A stretch of 64,000 nt of DNA from Sinonovacula constricta. Lineage: Eukaryota > Mollusca > Bivalvia > Cardiida > Solecurtidae. The stretch lies in NCBI GenBank assembly GCA_007844125.1, contig CM017561.1:25029479-25093478 (forward strand), in the 5' to 3' direction. The notes under the pieces are model-generated. The model ran no database searches and had not been told where the DNA came from. It worked only from the letters and a program-made list of their open reading frames with translations. Position numbers and translations under genes: made by a program. This document shows positions 1 to 13,200 of this stretch, in pieces; the first letter of the stretch is position 1; each line of letters starts with the position of its first letter.

Positions 1-959
1 GAGAAAATATCTTCCCCCACAAAAATCGTTGGAATTTTTTTCAATATCAATGGGATATTTGATATCAACATCAATCATGTTAAATTTTCATTAACTATTT
101 TTTCATACCACAGTTGTCTATAGTTTGTAATATGGTGTTACTTTTATACCATCTTTATTAACCATAAATATCATGTTACTAACCTTATGGATGAACAAAA
201 TAAATAAATACAAGAATATACAGGTGAAGATGTTTTTATTTCTTACAAGACAAAGAAAGGAAAACCTTCACTTAAAACATTGACAAGCTTGGTATAACAG
301 CAAATATACAGCTTTACTTAAAAGTAATGGATCTGTAAAACAACGTCACAACCGTGCTATCTGCTGCAAACACTGTGTAATGTCACTGTTAAACAAAGAA
401 CATGTATAAAATGGTGGAACAGAGCATCTCCTAACGATAGTTAATCACAGGATAGTTAAATGGCATTTTTGATAAAAGTTGTACTTCTCTCTCGTGTTTA
501 AAACATATGTTTAAAATAAATTATCACCATTCTACAAAGCAATGAATCAAATTCAGATTCAGGATGACTTTTAACAGTAAACATAGTAAACAAATAAAAT
601 GGTGACCCAAGGATTTGCAAGTGTTTAAAAGTAACAATAATGATGATAAGCAACATGATAAACAACAATAGAACAAGCAATCAAATTTTAAATGAATGTG
701 ACTTCATGCCTCACATTATAATTGTATTCACTAAACAGAAAAGTTTAAAACATGAAAACGCTGAATATGAAACATCATCCAATTAAAAAACTGTAACATG
801 ACAATTAAAATATACTTACTTTCACATTCACAATAACAAGTGCAAAAAGTTCATAAAGCAAACACATGTATTTATTTAGCATTAGTTTAACTGTTTTGGA
901 TGTCATCAACAATATTTATAATCAGTTAAGTGTTAATGCATTTCTTATGTATGTTGCAG
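1..959. other. Intronic sequence upstream of the Ig exon
   Basis: AT-rich, with no convincing exon. The acceptor at 958-959 is phase 1, so an upstream exon of the same gene lies left of the window. Confidence 0.6.
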
Positions 960-1247
960 GTAAGACGCGTATTGAGCAGCTTCCTATGGACCTGGAGGTG
1001 ATTGCAGGTTACGATGCCAAGTTCACTTGCTCTGGGTCAACTGACTTTGACGAGGCAAGCAACATGATTGTGTACTGGGAAAAGGATGGGAAGCGTGTGT
1101 CAACCACTGAGCAGAGAATGTCTCAGAACTTCCAGGACAACTCCCTCACCATCTCTGGCACCATCGTGAGAGACTCTGGTGTTTACACCTGCGTCATCAC
1201 CAATGGACTGGATGAAGACAGAGCTTATGCTATCCTGACTGTTAAAG
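960..1247 (+). CDS. Neuroglian exon: Ig domain (last Ig before FN3)
   Basis: Acceptor TTGCAG and donor GTAAGT flank a phase 1-1 exon that encodes one complete Ig domain. The core cysteines are in KFTCSGS and VYTCVIT, the tryptophan in VYWEKDG, and the DSGVYTC motif marks strand F. A symmetrical phase 1 exon is usual for Ig domains of this family. Confidence 0.88.
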
Positions 1248-4200
1248 GTAAGTGAGTCAATGTTTAACAAAACATTAGGGTTTGTACGGTTTCTTAAAAA
1301 GGTCTTGGTCTTGTAGACTTACACAATGAAATAAAACATTACTCTAAGCAGTTTCTTTTTTAAGATAGGTCATTTGTAGCCTTAAAAGCATTTATTTATA
1401 TTTTTGTCAGTATCTTTATTTGTTCTTCTCATACAGTTTTGCATCAATTTTGATGAACTTCCCAATTATATATAGTTCCATGGCAACATGTGCACTCAAT
1501 ACTGCTGTTACAGCCTGATGAAAATAATGGGTTATTGTCCCTTTTAATAATATATCAAACTTTGTAATTTATATACAGGGAGCTGGTGGGGTGGGTGCAT
1601 ATTCAAAAGCCATCTGATTACAGTTCTAATTTAAGATGGCATAATTACCAGGAAAAAGCAATAGTATACTGACTTAACATTCCCAATTGTCTACAGATCG
1701 TCCAGATCCTCCGTCAGGCGTTGAAGTCCAGAGATGTCACTCTAACTCGGCTACCTTGAGTTGGAGGAAGGGCATCTCCAACAATGCCCCTGTCCATTAC
1801 TTCATCATCCAGTATAACACCACATTCAATCCCGACCAGTGGGTATCGGCCCTGTCAGTGGATGCCACCTTGAACACAGCCAGTATTCAGCTTAAGCCCT
1901 GGTCCAACTACACCTTCCGTGTGCTGGCCACTAACAAAATTGGAGCCAGTGCACCCAGTTTCCACTCTGTAAAGGGTTGCACCATAAAATCTGCCCAGCC
2001 AGACAAAAATCCGGCCAATGTTCGCTCCATTGGAAACCGTCGTAATTACCTTGTCATTGAATGGGTGGTAAGTTGAAATTAATTCACATGAAACATTTCA
2101 GTTGATATTTTAGAAAGAGAGCATTAATGAACTTATGTTCAATAAGGCATTTGAATTAGTAAACAACATTCAACCCTGTCGTAAAGACACAGTTTTTTCA
2201 CCTTTAGCCCCAGATGTAAAAGTTAACATATTTGATTTCAGGATTACAACAAGCTCATAGTTGTAAAACTGTACTAACCTATAGCTATATACAGTATACT
2301 TAGCCTACACCTAGCTCCTGTCTGGGAATCAAGTGGAAATTGTATATTATCATCTGTTTTTGACATGCTTTCAAGTTAACACTGGATGAATGATATGTTA
2401 AGATAAATTTATCTTTAAAAAAAAATTATTAAAAAAAACATTTACAGAACTGCCTCTATTTTACAGCAATGTTTCAGTATTTTCTGTAAAGTTGCACATG
2501 GCCAAGCGGTTAAGAGTCGCTGACTTGATATACCTCTGTTTTGCATGGTTTCAAGTCCCAATAGTTCTACCCACAACTACGTCTAGGGTCTTTCTCCACA
2601 AATTATAAGCTGGACGTTGCCAATATGACCATAATTGTGTCAATGCGACGTAACAAAAGAAGAGAAAACAAATGATAAAATAAAGTACAAACAAGACTTA
2701 TTTCATCCCGCAGCCAATGAACCAGCTGGAGCACAATGGTCCTAACTTCAAGTACCAGCTGAGCGTTAAGGAAAGAGGTACCACTGACTCACAAACCTTC
2801 TTTATCGACAACTGGAACAACAACAGCATTGCCATCCCTGTTCAGAACAGGGTTTACACTCCCTTCCTTGTGAAGATGCAGGCCAAGAATGACAATGGTG
2901 ACTCCAAGGCTGACCCAGAAGAAAGAGTCCTCTACTCATATGAAGACAGTAAGCAGTCATCCTATACTCAAATAAAGCTCATCTATTGCTTGTATAAATA
3001 GTATGTGGATATTTCCTACTCATTTAAACATCATAACAACAAATGGAAGTATTGCCAGATCAACATAATTCCTTAATATAAAAGATATTATCATTATCAT
3101 CAAAATTTTCATAGACTTAAAGAATATATCAAGCATTGTGCTGCATATTGTAGCCAAATATATTGACCACATTCAAACTGACATTATATGACACTGTGTG
3201 TTATAGTTCCAGCTGTTCAGCCGTTTGATGTTCAGGTGACTAACATCAGTTCAACCTCAGCCAACCTCCAGTTTATGTGGGATACAGATTGGAACACTGA
3301 GGCTGGCATGATCCAAAGGATCAAGGGCCAGTTCAGGGGATTCAAGGTAGGCTTCATCTTGACCATGTCTGTCATAGCACAGTATTGACAAACCAAACAA
3401 TGATCCAGTGTAGAAGGTTAGGGAAAGAACTGGTTCACATCATGTCATGATAATGTCACAAGTTTATGCCATGATGCATTGGAATCTGTCACACTGAAGG
3501 CAGCTTTTTGATGAGACTTAAAGTGAAGAACTGCTAGTGGGTATTCCACCAGATCACTACCAAATATGGGTTGTATTCAGTCAACATAAGGTATTTGTTT
3601 ATTTAAAATTGCCTTTTATTCATACTTGATATATGTATCTGTAAGAAAGACACTACAAAAAACGTGTATACATTATTCAGTTCAGAAGTCTGTAGTTGAA
3701 TTGTTCATCAAAATGTTAACACATGTCATATTTGCTTGTGTTGTGTTCAGATCCAGTACTGGTGGGTGGTAACATGTGACATATTTACTGATATGTTCAG
3801 ATCCAGTACTGGTGGGTGGTAACATGTGACATATTTACTGATATGTTCAGATCCAGTACTGGCGTGTGGGAGAGAAGCTTTCTACCTTCAGTGAAGAGAA
3901 TCTGTACATAGAGGACCTTCTCACTGCCAACCCAATGTTGCCTTTTGGGCGCAAGAAGCGAGCAACGACTAATGCCAAGTACCTACTGCGTAACCTGTCC
4001 CCCTTCTCCCAGATGCAGATCCAGGTGTGCGTGATGAACAACTTCTATGTTAGCGCTCCCAGTGATGTCGTCTCCTTCAGCACCTTCGAGGGAGGTATGT
4101 TGTGCTGCACTGCCACAAATAAATTTGTGAAAAAGTATGAAATGCCATAGCACGCTACATTTGTTAATCACCTTCAATAAATTTTTAGGACAACGCTTGC

Positions 4201-7200
4201 AACTGTATACAAACATAGTTGCTTTAGATATAGCAGCAAACAATGCAACCTGATCTAGATCTACAAGTATAATCCATGCTTATCAGGCAAAGATATAAGA
4301 AATTTAATACTAGATTATTTTTTTATTTGAACACATTATTTAAGGTAAAAAACAAACATAATGTATATCATTGAATAACATTGTTTTTTATAGATTGGTA
4401 ACAATATTCTCTGTAAATATCATGGAAGTAACTGGTTTTATCCAGGAATGGAACAGGGATATAATATGTCAGGATAACCTGTTTGCTTACAGTACTTTAG
4501 GTAATTTTTTATGGACTTTTCATTCATTTTTTTAAATGTTTGTTTCTGTTTAATATTTTATATCATATTTCTTTTGCTACAATTGAGTACTTAAAATCTT
4601 CCTTTAAATATATACAGTAATTCTTCAACTTTAGGTCAAACATTTTACAAGTTAAGTAGCCAACAAACCTTTTATTTAAAAAACACTTTTATATTAGTAA
4701 GTAAATAACATTGTAACCAAGGGAGACAAATGTGCAACCAGTCCAGGACTCAAATCTGGGACTGTGTGGAATGTATGTACATCTTTGTTGCTGGCAATCA
4801 GTCATGTTCTGATCTCTTTTTATGTTCAATAAAAAGCATTGATGCACCCCAAGGAGAACATATACAAGGATTTCCCATCAAAATCACCACTTTGCCAAAA
4901 AAGAGATAGCTTGTCAAGCATTTTCCAAACTGAAGATAAATATTTTAACCATTGTCACCAAGAGATGGTTTCCAGCACCAGTGGTTCTACTCAGGCATAT
5001 GTCTCTGGTCTTCCTCCACCAATAATTAGCTGGATTTCGCCCACATGACTATAATTGTGTCAGTGCTATCTAACAAAAACAACACATAAAAACATTTTTT
5101 TGCTGTCTTGTAAAAAGATCATACAACAATAAATATTGGTTATTGTTGAGGTAATGACAGAAAGTGTGGCGACTTGTATGCATCAAAATATTTTTTAAAC
5201 TGTTTCCTGTTTATCATTTAAAATGATTACCAGTAACCTTATTTCTGAAAAAAAAAACTACATTGTTATAGTTGTATTAATCTGGATTTAATATGGATTT
5301 TTATGGCAGTTACATTAGTTGTATAAGGCAGGTGACATGATTATTTTATAACAAAGAGAATTGCCCATTCACCTACATTCACGAAAAAGGTATTTGCTCA
5401 TTTATCATGGTGCTTGTTTCAGTGCCTGGGCCAGTGCAGAACTTCTTTGCTCCTGTCCGCAGCAGCAACTCATTCACACTGGTCTGGGAGAGACCCCTCC
5501 CAGAGGATGTCAACGGAATCCTGACTGGTTATGACATCGGCTACCAGACTGGTAGGTCAAGTAAAACTGCTGTTAATGTTCCATTGTTTTCAATGGGCCA
5601 TTCCTACACATTGTCTTCGTATGATTATCATTCTTTTGTAAGACTGCTACCTGAGGGAAACATGTCCCTTACCTTAAAAGTACAGTAAAAATAACTTTAA
5701 AAAATGTAGTTCACAATTGTATGTCCAGAAGCATGAAATGTAGCATCTACATCTTTCTATCCTGTTTTTATGTCTCGTCCATAACTACGATATTTTTTAC
5801 AGTGCCCTTATCAGACTTCATCTGTGTTGCACTTAAATTTTAAATGTGCAGCCCTCAAGGTCAAAGGTCTCTTTAAGGTCATATTTAAGGTCATTTCATC
5901 TTCAGGTCACCAATTTTATTGACATTTCTTGTTTTATATTAAGTATTCTGATTTGTAAATACTGAAAACTATAGGTGTTTTTTGTTTAGGTGGAAGTTCT
6001 ATAATTTAAGGAAGTGTTTAAGGTGTTCAGCTGACCAGAGGGCTGGTTCACTTGGAATGTACACCTTGGCTTGTTCAGATGTATACCTTCAAAATAGTAT
6101 ACGGTAAAACACATCAGATAAATAAAGATATAAAAAAAAGTTCTTCTGTGCATCAGATATTGATGATTTAGAATATAAATATAATATCTGCTCCTGCACA
6201 GTACATGGGTTGACCCTGGGAGCTTTCCATGACAGAGATGAGCAGATCGATGACCCATTTTCTACGCTGGCAATATTGAGTGGACTCCTACCCAACACAA
6301 AATACCGTGTTCATATTTACGCACGCACACAGTATGGACGTGGAGAGGGAACTTTCATTGAAGTTTCAACTACGGACAAAGCAGGTAAGAGTAACTAACT
6401 GATGTGAAACAGTGTTGCATTATTTATGTTTTAGATACTGCTACTACCAGGGTTTTATTTAATTTAGAAGGAGCCATTTCAAGGCCCTGCTACTCAGAAA
6501 ATAAGCCTTGTTTTTCCTCTAAAAATGAAAATTCCCCTTTAATAAAATTCAATATTTCATTGCCAAACTGAGAAAGTTAGACACACTGATGTGGATCAGT
6601 GACTTCGTGGAAGCTTGAGTGAACTGGACTATGATAATCTAGTGGAGGAGTTCAGGATCTAGAAAATTAGAGAGATGGTTGTGTATTTATCATAGAAGAT
6701 AAATGATAGGAAATAAAAATGTTAAAAATGCACATTTACCCCTTTTTCAATAAAACATTGCAAAATTTTCACCCTCTTAAAGGCCACAGGCCCTGTCCCA
6801 TTTTTCAGTGAGGTGATAAGAAAATAACTATTGAATTGTAATCAAACCATCTTGTTTTGTAATAAAAGTTTATTTCATTTTTTGATAAATTTCTATTCAC
6901 CACTATTGCAGACTTGGGAGCCCCTCAATTCAACATTGGTGAGGTGACAGAGAGCATGATCAATGTCACATGGTCACCAGGCAGCAACTTTGGTGCCCAT
7001 TTAGTCCATTATGTCGAGTTTAGAAAGGAAGGTATGTATATAAAGATCCAATCTCACTAAAGTCAGATCTTACAAAATGTAAGATCTGATGACGACCCGC
7101 AAATACCATCTATAAACAAGAATGGTTTTCCACGATTACTATTTTTATAACAGCCAATCAGAGAGCATAATGCGTAACACTTTCGGTAAGAGTCGCAAAA

Positions 7201-10200
7201 TGACCGCTATCGATGATGCAGTAGAAAAGTCACTCAGTTTAAGTTTGTTCTGCAACTGCTTGTTAGTTAACTTTTGACCTGAAGATACCTGAAACAAATA
7301 GGATACCGCATACAACACACCTGTTTTCAGTAACAGAAGTCTTGTGCGGAGTGTCCATGTTTACAAATGGGCAGAGCCATTAAAATGATACATGCAGAAC
7401 TTTTCGGATCATTTACTTATGCGATTTTGTAGGCAACAATCTGATTGGTTGGGAAGGTTTTTCTGACTTGTCAAATCCTGATAGCGGAGCTGTTTTCAGT
7501 ATATGATTTTAATCATATTGATAAAGATCTAGTTGCAATGAGTGTGGCACTGGTAAATAATAAGCAGTGCCAGTTGACAATTTTGTTAAACCTCATAATG
7601 TTACTTTTATAAATAAGCAATACAAAATGTGCAAACAATGCAGATCCTGATTAGACTGTCCTCAGGGAGATGTTCATCAACACTATCTGCTTCAGTTTGT
7701 TCTATTTAGGATTAGCAGGCTGTAAAATATTAAGGGTAAAACTCCCACATAGATGACAACCAATAGTGTTCATGACAAGCCATCCTAGATCTGTAAATTT
7801 GATAGGACTCAAATATGTTAAATGGTTTTCCAGATGGCCTGCTGTGTTTTATTGGCTCTCCTCACTTAGTTGTGATACATTGTTGCAATAATCAAAGTGG
7901 TATATGTGTATTGTATATAGCAAACAGATTAATTATTGACAATTAGTGATTTAAATTGTTCTCTTATTGACAGGTGCCGCTGACTGGCAGCAAACGGCTG
8001 ATGAAGTCATTCAGCACTACAAGGAAGTTCACAACTTAGAGAAGGGAACATATTATGAGATCCGAGTTGTAGCATTCGATGGCATGCATAGGGCAACGAG
8101 TGAAACTAAAGTTGTTGGTACAGTTGGGTTTGGTAAGTAAACAAAATGTTTCGTTATTCTGAACTAACCTTTCTGAAATGTTGTATTTTGTCTAAATTTC
8201 TTACACTGATGAGAGTACTGTATCTCCTGCACTATATCTGGCCTGTATGTCTGATTGTTTCTGTCCACAGCTGCTGCCCGATCTATTGCTTCCAACTATG
8301 GCTGGTTCGTTGGTATGTTGCTGGCTGGCTTGGCGTGTATAGGAATTGTAGTGTTCATCTACTTCATCTACCGTGGACGCAGGAATGTTGAGGAGGCACA
8401 GCGACCCAAATCTTATGCTGGAGGTAATCTAACAAAGATAGACACTTGTTTTTATAAACAATTTATTTTATGTTCTGTTTACAATTGTCAACCATGTGAA
8501 GACAGTATTATGTTCACTTGAACCAGAATACCTGTTTTTTTCTGTTATTTTTGAGAAACTATTGTTTATTTCTACTCATCAGTGATATAACATTTCACAC
8601 CTAGTGGGGTAACATTTCACACAGTGTGGTAACATTTCCCACAGAGGGGTAACATTTCACACCTAGTGGGGTAACATTTCACACCAAGTGGGGTAACAGT
8701 TCACACCTAGTGGGGTAACATTTCACACAGTGGGGTAACATTTCACACCTAGTGGGGTAACATTTCACACCTAGTGGGGTAACATTTCACACCAAGTGGG
8801 GTAACAGTTCACACCTAGTGGGGTAACATTTCACACAGTGGGGTAACATTTCACACCTAGTGGGGTAACATTTCACACAGTGGGGTAACATTTCACACCT
8901 AGTGGGGTAACATTTCACACCTAGTGGGGTAACATTTCACACCAAGTGGGGTAACAGTTCACACCTAGTGGGGTAACATTTCCCACAGAGGGGTAACATT
9001 TCACACCTAGTGGGGTAACATTTCACACAGTTGTGTAACATTTCACACCTAGTGGGGTAACATTTCACCAAGTGGGGTAACATTTCACACCTAGTGGGGT
9101 AACATTTCACACAGTGGGGTAACATTTCACACCTAGTGAGGTAACACTTCACACAGTGGGGTAACATTTCACACCCGGTGGAGTAGGTCCCCTATTACCA
9201 CAAAGCTACTGGTGCATAAAAACTGGGGAAGTCAACAATTAGTTGAGTACTCGATCATACACACCAGTACTTGTGTTTTGAAATTACTTACCAAGGTTCA
9301 TAAGGAAAAAGACAAATGTGACATGTAAAATATAATGCACAACTAGATGAGTCAGTCAAATGCTGGTGCAAAGTTTACAACAGGCTAAAATCTCCAATGT
9401 ACCTCTCCCCATCATCATCATCTTTTCATAAACCTACTGCCTTCTCTGGAATAGACATATACCCAATCTCACTAAAGTCAGACTTTACAAAATGTAAGAT
9501 CTGATGATGGCCTGCAATATCGTCTATAAACAAGAATGGTTTTCCCCAATTACTATTTTTATAACAGCCAAACAGAGTGTAATGCATAACACTTTTGGTA
9601 AGAGTCGCAAAATGGTTGCTATCGATGATACAGTAGAAAAGTTTTTGAAAAAATTAGGAATTTGCTTGTCAGCAGAAGCAAATTCTGGATTGCATTATGA
9701 ATAAGAAGGAATGTATGTTGAAACAAATTGGATACTGCATACATTGCACCTGTCTTTAGTGACATAAGTCTTGCACAGAGTGTCCATATTTACATTTCTT
9801 TGTAAATGGGTGCAGCCATTAAAATGATACATTCGGAACGCTTCGGATCATCATTTACTTTCAAGATTTTATAGGCAAAAATCTGATTGGTTGGGAAGGT
9901 TTTATTGACTCGTCAGATCCTGATGATAGCGGAGTGGTTTTCAGATACGATTTTAATCCGATTGGAGAAATACCATAATGCCAATCAGACCCTGTTATCC
10001 TGCACCTGATCAGGCTACGACATTATGTTATTTTAATTACTTTTTATTTGGCAGGCATGCCTTTACTTCTCCTACTTTATGTTTTAATATGCTCGTAATT
10101 GGCCAATCAGTCTATTCATCAGAGGTTGATGAAATCGGATAAAATGAAAGGCAGGTCTTTCATTTTATTTGCACATTCCTCTAGTCTCAAACTTTGGCCC

Positions 10201-13200
10201 ATTTTCTTAACTGATAAATTGTTTTTAATCCTGCATTATATACATGCTGCAGTTCATATTAGGGGCGCTTGTGACCGAGCGGCTAGATTCGCTGACTTGT
10301 AACTCTTCAGCCAACGCGTGGGTTCGAGTCCCAGTTTGGTGTGAGGTTTTCCAGCTAATCTGCGATGCACTGGTGGTTCTACCCAGGCATAAGTCTGGGG
10401 TTTTCCTCCACCAATAATTAGCTGGCCGTTGCCAATATGACCATAATTGTGTTGGTGCGATGTAACAAAAAACAAAACAAACAAACAATTCTTATTCAGT
10501 TTCTAAACAATTTTACAAATTGCTTGCGGTAAAGAAAAATCTTAATATACATACTCATCATGTTTATGTGCATATTTTAATTAATGCATGAGGCAATGCA
10601 GCATATTTAATCAGTTGGGGTTTCCCCATTTTAAATGCAAGGTCAAACCTGAAAATATTTTCATTGTCGATTTAAAAGTAGTTTAATGTGGCTGTTAAAG
10701 AGACATTGAGACATTGCAGCTTTTGTCATATTAGAAGCATTTTAGTCACTTAAACTACAGCAAACTTTTCTATCAATTATTTCTAGTTATTTTTTTTATT
10801 TTGAAGCCTGCATATTTGTTTTGATTATTTTCCTCCAATTCTCAACATGGGTTATATAACGATATTTACTTAAAATGGAACCCGTTTTAAAATTTTTAAA
10901 TAATGTATGGACATGATTATGTGTTGTTTTATTTTAACAGTTTTTTTTAAATTTCTGTTGCATATGATAAGCCAAAAATTACCACATTATATTTTTAACC
11001 TTAAAATATTGTGAATCTTACAGACAGAATGGTAACACCAGCACTTCTTTTAGTTTTGGCTCTGCGTTGATTACATATTTGCCAGTTATGTTTACTTCTC
11101 ATAATTTAGAAATATGTGATGTGAAGCTCTATGTCTAGGTAATCTTTCAAACAAAAGATCATAATGTACATATAACATGCAGTACCATATCCTTATTAAA
11201 TAACTCATCCTTTTGATACACCTGATTTACAGCAAGATGTATTTGTGTATTCTTTTACCGGTACTTTCTAGGCCTGCTAATATCCAGATTGGCCGATTTT
11301 AAAACATGATCATCCTCAGGAACACGCATGTGCATTATTGTTTACAATGCCCTGGCAATCAACTTAGATGTTGAATGTGGTTTTGTTTAGATATCAGAGT
11401 AGGGAACAGCATATTTTGTCATCAAGCGAAAAGTCTTAGCAATACAAAATGTTTCCAACTTTAATGAAACATATTAAGCTGATTTGAGGAAGATATATAC
11501 CAGTTTATTAATTGAAAAGAAAAATTGAAATAAATTACATGTTTAAATAGGGCCTGTACAATGAAGAGCGATGGTGAAATGTCCAAGTACTTGAGTATTT
11601 CTGGAGTACTCATTGACATTCCTACTAATAGCATGATACCACTCTCAGTCACACTGGGCTTTCCGATCATGAAATTACCTTCATAGCTTTACAGTTGAGT
11701 GTAAGCCAGTTCACAGTCTGGAAGGGCACCTTAAAGCCCTACTTGTTCCAAGTTTTTGTTGTTGTCCTTTGTACTCCTTGCTGAGACATGCCAGAAAGTC
11801 ATCATTAAATGATACTTTTTTCACTGGTTAAAACAAACTTTTTATGTTTTAAGTTCTACATTAAAGGTATTTTTACATGAAATTGAAGTTACAGTGTATT
11901 TTATTCAAAATGTCTGAGCATAGAGGAGTGGTGCAGAAATGTATATGTATATTCTAGTCTAAGTCTTGGAAAGTCTTAAAAAATGTTGGCCTATATATAA
12001 CCAACCTTGGTTCTAAACTGTATCTAGTCAAGTGACTTGTACAGTCAAAGCATTGATACAATAAATTGTGTTTTATTTTCACCTTATATTGATGTTCTCC
12101 CTTCTTTCTTTTAACTGATCAATCAGTCATAATGTTAAAGTTGAACTACGACTGAATTTTTCAGGCATGCCTCGTGATACGGACTTTGATCGCGACTCTC
12201 GTGGACAGTACAATGACTATTACAAGGAAGACAGGTATGTAGGGTTTGAAATCATACACATAGTTAATTTTGATGCATTCTTTGGAGCATTGTGTTTCTA
12301 AGGAAGCGTTCTGGTTCATTTCGAGCAGTGTTCATCTTTATGGAGCATTGTGCTTCATTTTTTAGCATTGTGCTTTATTTTGGAGTATTGTGCTTTATTT
12401 TGGCGCATTTTGGTTCATTTTGAAGTACTTTGATTTATTGTAGAAGATTGTGGTTTTGTTAGCCTAGTGATCTCTTTGTTCTCAACACTCCTGATACATT
12501 GGCAAGATCCTGCCTTATTTTGTCGTAATAATGTTGTCCCATACCCCTACACGAGACCTACATATTGACATACATTTGGTGATTAGTTCATCTCTCAATA
12601 CAATGCAAATAAATAAACAAACACTTTCATCTTTTGATCTAGTTTTGATTTGGTCTAAAGCCTGGTTTCTACAAAAGCATCTGAAGTACATATAAATGAG
12701 ACTGATTTATAGATATTGTATGGCTACTGGATAATGAGACATATTGTAATAGATGAATGGATAAGTCAAAGAGAGCTACTGCTTACGTATATCACTTTTC
12801 CTGGCATAGCAACAAATGTAGATGCAACCTTTATTCAAGAAAACTTTATGAACCGGCAGTTAATTTGAATGTGTTATCCTGTGGTGGTGCCCTTAGCATA
12901 GTGGTAGAGTTACAGACTTGTAACTCCTCTGACTGCTTAGCCTCTTACTACCTTGGTTCAAGTCTTGTTCAGGGCAAGGACTTCATGTGAGAAGATCTTC
13001 CAGCTGACATTTGGTGTGGGTCTTCCTCCACCAACATAGCTGGATGTCACTATAATGATCATAATTGGTCGCTGCCATAAATTTCAAAAACAACAAGCTA
13101 TCCTGCTAGTTCAAATTGGACCTTATTGTCTGGCATGAGTACCAGCCATGTTTGGTTTGAGGATGTTATGCTGAGTACCAGCCATGTTTGGTTTGAGGAT

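Noticed and set aside
3751..3850. Coding exon extended leftward to the 3750 or 3800 acceptor
   Set aside because: The extra 50 or 100 nt shift the frame of FN3-3 and meet a stop; only separate 18-nt splicing would keep the frame.
8585..9180. CRISPR-like regular repeat array
   Set aside because: Units are contiguous with no unique spacers and lie in a eukaryotic intron; it is a minisatellite.
9504..9704. 66-codon plus-strand ORF
   Set aside because: Lies entirely inside MITE copy 2; copy 1 does not keep the frame.
10258..10340. tRNA gene
   Set aside because: Has A- and B-box-like sequences but no acceptor-stem pairing, and is fused to a core and tail repeated elsewhere; it is a SINE head.
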